Positions 1-5,267 of a stretch of 7,140 bases of DNA are shown here, one piece after another; position 1 is the stretch's first letter; every line of letters begins with the position of its first letter. Source of the DNA: Flavobacteriaceae bacterium UBA3078 (lineage in GTDB: Bacteria; Bacteroidota; Bacteroidia; Flavobacteriales; Flavobacteriaceae). Position numbers and translations under genes: made by a program. The notes under the pieces are model-generated. The model had not been told where the DNA came from. It saw only the letters and a list, made by a program, of their open reading frames with translations, and made no database searches. The DNA is taken from contig DFBO01000066.1 in the NCBI GenBank assembly GCA_002366675.1, forward strand, positions 1 through 7,140, written 5' to 3'.

Positions 1-2
1 TT

Positions 3-30
3 AAAGCCTCGAAATTCGAGGCTTTTTTTT
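3..30 (+). terminator. Intrinsic terminator of an upstream gene
   Basis: A 9-bp perfect stem (AAAGCCTCG at 3-11, CGAGGCTTT at 17-25) closes a 5-base loop and runs into a T tract ending at 30. This is a textbook Rho-independent terminator for plus-strand transcription. The gene it ends lies left of the window. It isolates the DUF4407 gene that starts at 88, so that gene should have its own promoter in the short interval 31-87. Confidence 0.9.
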
Positions 31-87
31 GTAACAAATAGCTATAATTTGCGTTCTAATAGTCTATCAATCAAAATCAATCAAATC

Positions 88-1191
88 ATGTTAAAGAAAT
101 TCTTCATTCTCTGTTCCGGATCAGATTCAGACATTTTAGACACGTGTTCCAATGGCGAACAAAACAAATATGCAGGTATAGGAGCAACCGTATTTTTTAC
201 TGCTGTTATGGCATTTATTGCATCTAGTTATGCACTTTATACTGTTTTCGATAATCCATTTATTGCTATAAGTTTTGGACTAATTTGGGGTTTACTTATT
301 TTTAATTTAGATCGCTTTATTGTTTCAACTATAAAAAAACGAAATCAGGTTTTAGATGAACTTATTCAAGCATTTCCTAGAATAATCCTTGCTGTAATTA
401 TTGCAGTCGTTATTTCTAAACCCTTAGAATTAAAAATATTTGAAAAAGAAATCAATCAAGTTTTATTAGAACAAAAAAATGAATTGACTCTTGCGAATAA
501 AGAACAAATTGCAAAACAGTACGACCCAAACATTAAAAATTACAATAAAGATATTAATGCCTTACAACAACAAATTACAGATAAAGAAGCAGAAGTAAAT
601 GCTTTATACAACACATACATTACAGAAGCAGAAGGAACAGCTGGAACAAAGTTATTAGGAAAAGGCCCAGTTTATCAAGAAAAAAGAGACAAACATGATG
701 CTGCATTAATAGAGTTGCAACAACTTAAAGCAGATAATAAAATCAAGATTGCTAATTATGAGTCTGAAATTGGTCTTTTGCAAACAGATTTTAATTCTAA
801 AGTAGAAACTACTCAACCTGTTATTAATAATTTCGATGGTTTAATGGCTAGAGTAAATGCTTTAAACAAGTTGCCTTGGCTACCTTCCTTTTTTATATTT
901 TTATTATTCCTTGCTATTGAAACTTCTCCAATTTTTGCAAAAATACTTTCTCCAAAAAGTGAATACGATTTTAAACTTGAAGATTCTGAAAGTGCTTTAA
1001 GATCTTGGACAGATAGAAATGTAAAGGAAAGACACATATTATTACAAACAGATCTAGAAATTAACAACAAGATTTATAATGATATTGCAGATGAAGATGA
1101 ACTCTATAATTACAAGCGTAAGAAAGCTAGAGAACTGATGCAATTACAAGCAGATGCCTTTTTTAAAAAACAACAAAAAGTGCTCAAATAA
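88..1191 (+). CDS. DUF4407 domain-containing membrane protein
   Basis: A 367-residue inner-membrane protein of the DUF4407 family, whose function is unknown. Three membrane segments lie near residues 31-53, 57-74 and 97-113, and a fourth near 262-286. Family-like signatures are NLDRF (73-77) after the second segment, KPLELKIFEKEI after the third, and an ETSPI motif at the end of the fourth. Residues about 115-255 are rich in Glu, Lys, Gln and Leu and look like a long coiled coil. The lysine-rich loop at 82-85 should be cytoplasmic, which would place the coiled coil in the periplasm and the charged C-terminus (rich in Lys, Glu and Asp) in the cytoplasm. I chose ATG 88 over an in-frame TTG at 49, because the 13 extra residues are not family-like and sit close to the terminator. 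No Shine-Dalgarno is visible, as usual in Bacteroidota. It seems to be transcribed alone. Confidence 0.85.
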   Translation: MLKKFFILCSGSDSDILDTCSNGEQNKYAGIGATVFFTAVMAFIASSYALYTVFDNPFIAISFGLIWGLLIFNLDRFIVSTIKKRNQVLDELIQAFPRIILAVIIAVVISKPLELKIFEKEINQVLLEQKNELTLANKEQIAKQYDPNIKNYNKDINALQQQITDKEAEVNALYNTYITEAEGTAGTKLLGKGPVYQEKRDKHDAALIELQQLKADNKIKIANYESEIGLLQTDFNSKVETTQPVINNFDGLMARVNALNKLPWLPSFFIFLLFLAIETSPIFAKILSPKSEYDFKLEDSESALRSWTDRNVKERHILLQTDLEINNKIYNDIADEDELYNYKRKKARELMQLQADAFFKKQQKVLK

Positions 1192-1200
1192 TTATTTAGT

Positions 1201-1220
1201 TTTTATAAATTGTTGCCTGC
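1201..1220 (+). repeat. Left arm of inverted repeat flanking a small gene
   Basis: TTTTATAAATTGTTGCCTGC matches the reverse complement of 1750-1769 at 18 of 20 positions, with an unbroken 11-bp core (TTGTTGCCTGC). It begins 10 bases after the DUF4407 stop and ends 17 bases before the ATG at 1238. A second, local palindrome overlaps its inner edge (CTGC-AA-GCAG, 1217-1226). With the right arm it brackets exactly one gene, as expected for a mobile cassette or a miniature element. A role as a promoter or operator of that gene is also possible. Confidence 0.75.
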
Positions 1221-1237
1221 AAGCAGAAAATTGAACT

Positions 1238-1744
1238 ATGAAAATAAATTTAACAGCACTGATTATAATTTGTTTTGGACAAATGAGTATTGCACAAAAT
1301 GTTGATTATAATTTAATAAGTTATAATGGATTGAGTTTTTTCTCTGCAAAATCAGAAATAATTGAAAAACTTGGGAATCCAAATAAGGTTTTTGAACCGC
1401 ATTATGAATGTGGGTTTTTATCGAGTGATGAGCAAGGACAAGATTACTACACACTTGAATATGATAAGATAAGATTTACTGGAAATCAAACTGAAAAATA
1501 TGTTTTAGAACAAATTGATTTTGAAAATGATAATTCAACCATTCTAAACTATGGAAAATATAAATTGACTTGTGAAACTGAGCTTACTGAATTGACTGAA
1601 ATTTTTGGAAAAGAAATTACCAAGTATTTTGATAATGATTTAAGTGGAGGAATTATTATTCCTCACAAAGAATATGACAGTGGAATTAGAATTGAATTAA
1701 AAAATGAAAAACTAATTCGATTTGAATATTGGTCACCTTGTTAA
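1238..1744 (+). CDS. Small secreted protein of unknown function
   Basis: A 168-residue protein that I cannot assign to a named family. Residues 1-19/20 form a clear Sec signal peptide: Lys near the start, a hydrophobic stretch LTALIIICFG, then SIAQ with cleavage likely next to Ala19 or Gln20. The mature part of about 148 residues should be periplasmic or outside the cell. It has three cysteines, at 58, 112 and the last residue (168). The segment around 31-51 (GLSFFSAKSEIIEKLGNPNKV) resembles the 'helix then LG-x-P' opening of SmpA/OmlA-type folds, but this is only a weak resemblance. The ATG at 1238 fits the signal peptide directly. The gene is enclosed by inverted repeats at 1201-1220 and 1750-1769, and its right-hand repeat begins 6 bases after the stop. 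This suggests acquisition as a unit separate from its neighbours. Confidence 0.75.
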   Translation: MKINLTALIIICFGQMSIAQNVDYNLISYNGLSFFSAKSEIIEKLGNPNKVFEPHYECGFLSSDEQGQDYYTLEYDKIRFTGNQTEKYVLEQIDFENDNSTILNYGKYKLTCETELTELTEIFGKEITKYFDNDLSGGIIIPHKEYDSGIRIELKNEKLIRFEYWSPC

Positions 1745-1749
1745 AGCCA

Positions 1750-1769
1750 GCAGGCAACAACTCATAAAA
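1750..1769 (+). repeat. Right arm of inverted repeat flanking a small gene
   Basis: This is the partner of 1201-1220 in inverted orientation, containing GCAGGCAACAA at 1750-1760. It begins 6 bases after the stop codon of the small secreted gene. A short hairpin (GCC-AGCA-GGC, 1746-1755) overlaps it. No T tract follows, so it does not look like an intrinsic terminator. No convincing target-site duplication is visible outside the two arms; only TTTA occurs on both sides, which is expected by chance in such A+T-rich DNA. Confidence 0.75.
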
Positions 1770-1818
1770 TTTATGCTTACTTTTAAACTAAAAAAAGAAC
1801 TGACAAACATACAACTAG

Positions 1819-1866
1819 CGATTTGCTACAACCGAAAAATCTCCGATTTTCCAGTCGCACAAATCT
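1819..1866. repeat. Two imperfect tandem hairpin-forming units of about 24 bp
   Basis: Positions 1819-1842 and 1844-1866 are two related units. Both start with CGATTT and end with AAATCT. In each unit GATTT can pair with AAATC, so each forms a small hairpin. The units can also refold: AAAATC (1836-1841) pairs with GATTTT (1845-1850) around a TCC loop, inside an outer GATTTG/CAAATC pair (1820-1825 with 1860-1865). The rest of the 178-base gap 1745-1922 holds the right inverted-repeat arm, the stretch leading to the lipoprotein gene, and no recognisable promoter box. I have an unverified impression that similar sequence occurs in other flavobacterial intergenic regions. Confidence 0.6.
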
Positions 1867-1922
1867 TATAAAAACCCGATAAAAATTTAAGCAACTATCT
1901 TTTAACCAACTAAATTATTTAT

Positions 1923-2369
1923 ATGAAATTTGTATATCTTTTACTAATGGTACTTATAATATCCTGTACTACAAAACCTAAAATAGAAGCATCTAGTAAT
2001 TCTGAAAAAGATAAAACTGCCATTTTACAAGTTATGACTATTCAGGAAGAAGCTTGGAAAAATCATGATTTAGAAGGCTTTATGGAAGGTTATTGGAAAA
2101 GCGATTCTTTAAAATTTTATGGAGGAAGTGGCCTAACTCTTGGCTGGAAAAATACATTATCTAATTACAAAAAAGGATATCCAACAAAGACAGAAAGTGG
2201 TGATTTAAGGTTTGTAATTAATGATATCTCTAAAATTGAAAATAATAATTATTGGGTTATGGGAGAATACCATTTAACCAGAGATGTTGGTAATGCCAAT
2301 GGTGTATTTATTATAATATTCAAGAAGATAAATGGCGAATGGAAAATAATAGCAGATATGTCCTGCTAA
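1923..2369 (+). CDS. DUF4440/SnoaL-like (NTF2-fold) lipoprotein
   Basis: A 148-residue predicted lipoprotein. Residues 1-14 are a short type II signal peptide with a lipobox I-I-S-C, so Cys15 should be lipidated. A short Lys/Ser-rich linker follows to about residue 30. Residues about 30-148 match the DUF4440 type of NTF2-like fold: an opening helix with AILQVMTIQEEAWKNHDLEGFMEGY, then WKSDSLKFYGG, and alternating beta strands ending in IIIFKKINGEWKIIADMSC. The domain forms a cone with a central pocket in characterised relatives. The substrate or ligand here is unknown. No catalytic set can be claimed from sequence alone. The ATG at 1923 is fixed by the signal peptide. Its stop directly abuts the stop of the convergent STAS gene. 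Confidence 0.85.
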   Translation: MKFVYLLLMVLIISCTTKPKIEASSNSEKDKTAILQVMTIQEEAWKNHDLEGFMEGYWKSDSLKFYGGSGLTLGWKNTLSNYKKGYPTKTESGDLRFVINDISKIENNNYWVMGEYHLTRDVGNANGVFIIIFKKINGEWKIIADMSC

Positions 2370-2648
2370 TTAGGCAGCATCATTAGATTTAAAATGATCG
2401 TATAAGTCTTTACAACCAAATCCAATAATTGACAATTGCTTGTTTGAAGCTAAAGATTCGTTATGCAATTTAGCCAATGCTTTAACGCCTTCTCTGTCGA
2501 TACTTTCTAAGCCTTCAATACTAATAGTTACAGCTTGAAGTTTTTCAAAAACATTTTCAAATTCTTTTTGAAAAAATGCAACAGATTGTCTGTTTAAAAT
2601 ACCAGTAACTTTAAAATAATTGTTGTAGTGAGTGATTGTGAGATTCAT
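2370..2648 (-). CDS. Small STAS-domain protein
   Basis: A 92-residue stand-alone STAS-like domain (the fold of anti-sigma-factor antagonists such as SpoIIAA). Features fitting the fold are an opening beta strand FKVTGILN (12-19), a helix with FFQKEFENVFEKL, the strand VTISIEGLESID (40-51), the helix GVKALAKLHNESLASN and the strand KQLSIIGFG. At the usual phosphorylation loop (D-S-S-G in SpoIIAA) it has D51-R-E53-G54, so the phosphorylatable Ser seems replaced by Glu. I chose the ATG at 2648; an upstream in-frame start at 2672 would add eight residues that are not part of the domain. No partner kinase, phosphatase or sigma factor is present in the window. It probably has its own promoter in the 223-base gap upstream. 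Confidence 0.75.
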   Translation of the reverse strand: MNLTITHYNNYFKVTGILNRQSVAFFQKEFENVFEKLQAVTISIEGLESIDREGVKALAKLHNESLASNKQLSIIGFGCKDLYDHFKSNDAA

Positions 2649-2741
2649 AATAACATAAATTAAAAAATGCAAACTTGTTTATGCTATTAATCAGGTTCGA
2701 TATTATAAATATAAAATGTATTTAGTCTGTTAAGTAAAAAA

Positions 2742-2799
2742 TTCGATGAGAAACAAAAGTACTAGATTAATGAAAAAAGCATGTAAATTTCTTCGATGA
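2742..2799. repeat. Spaced TTCGATGA direct repeats upstream of the STAS gene
   Basis: TTCGATGA occurs at 2742-2749 and 2792-2799, exactly 50 bp apart, about five helical turns. A shorter copy, TTCGAT, lies at 2696-2701. All are in the 223-base non-coding gap 2649-2871 between the PhnA-family gene and the STAS gene. They could be binding sites of a regulator, or chance in A+T-rich DNA. The gap also has a tandem ATACAATTWA pair at 2801-2820. I see no terminator hairpin for the PhnA-family gene in it. Confidence 0.35.
2754..2761 (-). promoter_or_regulatory. Candidate -7 promoter box for the STAS gene
   Basis: Read on the minus strand this is TACTTTTG, a full match to the Bacteroidota -7 consensus TAnnTTTG. 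Transcription would start near 2747, giving a leader of about 100 bases before the ATG at 2648. No good TTG-type -33 element is visible at the expected distance upstream, which lowers confidence. The box lies between the two TTCGATGA copies. Confidence 0.3.
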
Positions 2800-2871
2800 A
2801 ATACAATTAAATACAATTTACAAAGTCACTATAAAACTATTGTAATATGTTAAAAACAAGACACTTAAATG

Positions 2872-3450
2872 TTAATTTTTCTTAACATATTTAGTAATTA
2901 TAACTATTTGCTGACCATCAACTTTGCCTTCAATAAATTCAGCATTTTCATAATCTAATCTAATATTTCTTACTGCTGTTCCTTGTTTGGCAACGATACT
3001 TGAACCTTTAACTTTTAAATCTTTAACAAGAACAACAGAATCACCATTTTCTAAAATGACGCCATTAACATCTCTATGTATTATTTTATTTACCTCGTCT
3101 TCATGTTCTCCAGTTGCTCTAGCTAGGGCTAAAGCATCATCATCTAAATACATCATATCTAACAAGTCTTTTGGCCAACCTTCTTTACGTAGTCTTTGTA
3201 ACATTCTCCAAGCCATTATTTGAACTGCAACGTGTTCATTCCACATACTCTCATTTAGACAACGCCAATGATTAACGTTCATGTCGACTTCTCCTTCAAT
3301 CTGGTCTAAACAGGTTTTGCAAACCAAAATATCGTTTGCAACATTTTCATTTAATGAAGGTGGAATAGTATATTGAGAAAGGTCTTGAGTAGAAGTACAT
3401 AATTCGCAAGTATTGTTACTTCTATCTTGTAGTGTTTGTAATACGCTCAT
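2872..3450 (-). CDS. PhnA/YjdM-family zinc-ribbon protein
   Basis: A 192-residue cytosolic protein of the PhnA (YjdM) family. The N-terminal zinc ribbon has paired cysteines C15-x2-C18 and C44-x2-C47. The C-terminal PhnA domain covers about residues 125-190, with the typical GDSVVLVKDLKVKGSS and KQGTAVRNIRL segments. Between them lies a helical stretch of about 70 residues (HWRCLNESMWNEHVAVQIMAW), so the protein is much longer than the roughly 110-residue E. coli protein; this long form is what I expect in Bacteroidota. Despite the name, the family is not a demonstrated phosphonate-degrading enzyme, and no phosphonate genes lie nearby. ATG 3450 gives a natural start (MSVLQTLQDRSNNTCELC); an upstream TTG in frame at 3483 adds 11 unlikely residues. 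It is the last gene of the probable operon, 43 bases after the MmcQ/YjbR gene. Confidence 0.88.
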   Translation of the reverse strand: MSVLQTLQDRSNNTCELCTSTQDLSQYTIPPSLNENVANDILVCKTCLDQIEGEVDMNVNHWRCLNESMWNEHVAVQIMAWRMLQRLRKEGWPKDLLDMMYLDDDALALARATGEHEDEVNKIIHRDVNGVILENGDSVVLVKDLKVKGSSIVAKQGTAVRNIRLDYENAEFIEGKVDGQQIVIITKYVKKN

Positions 3451-3493
3451 GAAGGTTTCATGTTTTAGGTTATGATTTTGCAAACATACTGCT

Positions 3494-3856
3494 TTATTGA
3501 AGAGATTCTCGCATTTTTTTAGTCATACCTTTTACAATCATATCATAAGAATGATCGATAAGTTCAAAAATAAGTTGAGGCTTTAATTCGTCACGATGAA
3601 TATAAACACTATTCCATTGCTGCTTCTGCATATGGTATCCTGGTTTTATACTTTCAAAAGATTCCCTTAACTCAATGGCATATTCTGGATTGCATTTTAA
3701 GTTAATATACCCATCGCCACTTTCCCATTGTTTTAACGATGCAAGTGCAAACATTTTGTTTAGCACTTTAAAAACCAGCACATCATTATCAAAAGGAAAA
3801 TGTTCTGTAGTCGCTTTTTTACTCAAGCAGTAATCTCGAAATTGTTCAATATTCAT
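3494..3856 (-). CDS. MmcQ/YjbR family protein
   Basis: A 120-residue protein, the usual full length of the MmcQ/YjbR family, a small single-domain fold with a CyaY-like/DNA-binding-like structure whose biological role is unclear. Characteristic segments are EHFPFD (18-23) followed by VLVFKV, the strand pair MFALASL (35-41), INLKCNPEYA (51-60) and PGYHMQKQQWNSVYI (72-86). Relatives are often annotated 'DNA-binding protein', but no specific DNA target is established. ATG 3856 is chosen because the reading frame's earlier TTG (3892) lies inside the preceding gene and adds a non-family extension. It starts 25 bases after the DUF4230 stop and is probably co-transcribed with it. Confidence 0.9.
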   Translation of the reverse strand: MNIEQFRDYCLSKKATTEHFPFDNDVLVFKVLNKMFALASLKQWESGDGYINLKCNPEYAIELRESFESIKPGYHMQKQQWNSVYIHRDELKPQLIFELIDHSYDMIVKGMTKKMRESLQ

Positions 3857-3881
3857 AATGTAATTCTTAAAAACGCCATTT

Positions 3882-4493
3882 TTATTTTTCAATTCGCTCT
3901 ATTACCTTCTCTTCTAATTTAAGTGCTGAATAATCCAATTTCCACCCAATAGTTTCTACAATAGTTTCCATAAGCAGTATGGTTTCTAAAGCTTCTTTTT
4001 TTGCGACTTCCATCAGGCCACTTTCTGGTACTTTATCTAAAATATGTTGCTTAGCATTATGCTGTAATTCGGTTAAATCTGAAGCTTCAAACTTATTAAA
4101 ATACCCATCTTTTTTATCGTAATAATCTAGATTAGTCTCAACCGATAATACTTCTGGTTGTGGGAAATGTGTTAAAATAATCTGTTTGGCGTCTGTGTTA
4201 GATTGCAGCTCTATTTTCCTTAAATCGTATCCAATATGTGCTTTAGCCTTAACAATTACAAGTGCTTTTTTCTTTGCAGACACCAACTTTAAGAAGCGTT
4301 CCTTTACATCTTCGTAATGATATATTTCGGCAAAATCTCCTTCAACAGTTATAAACTTACAAACCGTTTTAATTTTATCTAATAGCAAAATTGATTGCGA
4401 CTTGACTAATTGCTTGTTTTTAAAAAACTTGACATAACTAACCAAGCCTATACTTAATAAAACACCTAAAATAATTCCTATAAATATCTCCAT
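3882..4493 (-). CDS. DUF4230 domain-containing membrane-anchored protein
   Basis: A 203-residue protein of the DUF4230 family, function unknown. An N-terminal hydrophobic segment (residues about 3-21) followed by KFFKNKQ looks like a single uncleaved membrane anchor. With positive charges only after it, the orientation is not certain, and the C-terminal domain may sit on either side. The DUF4230 core is seen in CKFITVEGDFAEIYHY (45-60), ALVIVKAKAHIGYDL (77-91), the LTHFPQPEVLSVE segment and YDKKDGYFNKFEASDLTELQ. In the family this beta-rich core precedes a helical tail with repeated Glu/Lys, as here. It starts 9 bases after the cyclase stop, which supports one transcript. Confidence 0.88.
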   Translation of the reverse strand: MEIFIGIILGVLLSIGLVSYVKFFKNKQLVKSQSILLLDKIKTVCKFITVEGDFAEIYHYEDVKERFLKLVSAKKKALVIVKAKAHIGYDLRKIELQSNTDAKQIILTHFPQPEVLSVETNLDYYDKKDGYFNKFEASDLTELQHNAKQHILDKVPESGLMEVAKKEALETILLMETIVETIGWKLDYSALKLEEKVIERIEK

Positions 4494-4502
4494 TGAATTT
4501 AC

Positions 4503-5255
4503 TTAATCGTTTATAATTTCATACAAAACAGGCTTGCTTGGAGAAGCATCATTTTCAAAAGGAGCTATCTGTATGTTTAAAAAATAAGTGCCATCTTCAA
4601 CTGGATTAGGCACAAAGATAAATTCTGTTATTGTAGCATCTAATCTAACTCTTCCTGCTGTATTCCAAAATGCATTGTGTGCAAACAAATTACCATCGTC
4701 TTTCTCTTTATCAATACTAGGCAAATCAATTAACAGATGCTTCACTCCTTTCTCTCTTAAATAGATAGCAGCCTCTGATAATAAATATGGTGGATTTGTA
4801 TTAGAATATTGCTGAGATAATTTTTCCTTCGTATTAGGGATTGTTCTAATTACTACAGCATCACGTTTTTTATTACCTAACGCAAACTGAATTTGTTTTT
4901 TTGAAATTACAAAATCATCATCCTTCTTTTCTGGTGCTACTGTAATAACTTCAGCTAAAAAGAAAAACTGTTTTAATTGCTGATTGATAGAATAAACTTT
5001 CTTAGTAATATGCCCAACACATTCTGTGTGAGTTCCATGTGCATGTGGATTAAACCAAATATTATTAAAATTAATATCTGCGCCTTCTGCCACGCTTGCT
5101 GTCCACTCACCATCTTTTACTGGTTCGATTTTAGGTTCATCTAAATACCAAGCATTCACATTGTTTTTAGATGCTTTTAATGGAATAGAAATATCTAAAG
5201 GTTTCGATAAATCTATTTGAAGTTTTTTTGAATTATACTGTATGGTTGCAATCAT
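4503..5255 (-). CDS. Cyclase-family metal-dependent hydrolase (PF04199 type)
   Basis: A 250-residue protein of the cyclase family, which includes the kynurenine formamidase KynB and relatives that hydrolyse amide or ester bonds with bound metal. It opens with LDISIPL, a usual start of the fold, and ends with the family-like DATITEFIFVPNPVEDGTYFLNIQIAPF. The metal-binding region reads NPHAHGTHTECVGH. Numbering from the ATG at 5255, these are His71, His73, His76, Glu78 and His82. Classical members have H-x-G-T-H-x-D, so here the first His is shifted and Asp is Glu. That, and the absence of tryptophan-catabolism genes nearby, argues against naming it KynB. ATG 5255 is preferred over the TTG two codons earlier. 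The gap to the hemW stop is 12 bases, so it is very likely co-transcribed with hemW. Confidence 0.87.
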   Translation of the reverse strand: MIATIQYNSKKLQIDLSKPLDISIPLKASKNNVNAWYLDEPKIEPVKDGEWTASVAEGADINFNNIWFNPHAHGTHTECVGHITKKVYSINQQLKQFFFLAEVITVAPEKKDDDFVISKKQIQFALGNKKRDAVVIRTIPNTKEKLSQQYSNTNPPYLLSEAAIYLREKGVKHLLIDLPSIDKEKDDGNLFAHNAFWNTAGRVRLDATITEFIFVPNPVEDGTYFLNIQIAPFENDASPSKPVLYEIIND

Positions 5256-5267
5256 TTTCAAATATAA

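Noticed and set aside
43..51. TATAATTTG as a promoter box for the DUF4407 gene
   Set aside because: Neither possible reading has the two-base spacer of TAnnTTTG, and the nearest TTTG upstream (28-31) is too close and lies in the terminator T tract.
49..87. In-frame TTG start 13 codons upstream of the DUF4407 ATG
   Set aside because: The added residues are polar and unlike the family, and they would leave almost no room between the upstream terminator and the start codon.
1201..1922. Classical integron attC site
   Set aside because: The cores are GTTGCCT and AGGCAAC, which do not fit GTTRRRY/RYYYAAC, and no second R'-like core follows the gene before 1922.
2746..2799. Short plus-strand ORF of 17 Lys/Arg-rich codons
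   Set aside because: Very short, no initiation signal, A-rich DNA yields such frames by chance, and it overlaps the candidate regulatory region.
2987..3223. Open frame on the plus strand opposite the PhnA-family gene
   Set aside because: Its Ser/Leu-rich translation has no domain and mirrors codons of the well-supported gene on the other strand.
2872..3450. Phosphonate-degradation gene based on the name PhnA
   Set aside because: The YjdM/PhnA zinc-ribbon family is not the phosphonoacetate hydrolase, and no other phosphonate genes are in the window.
5259..5266. Perfect TAnnTTTG match (TATATTTG, minus strand) just before the cyclase gene
   Set aside because: Transcription would begin inside the start codon, the possible TTG upstream is only 13 bases away, and the gene sits 12 bases after hemW in an apparent operon.
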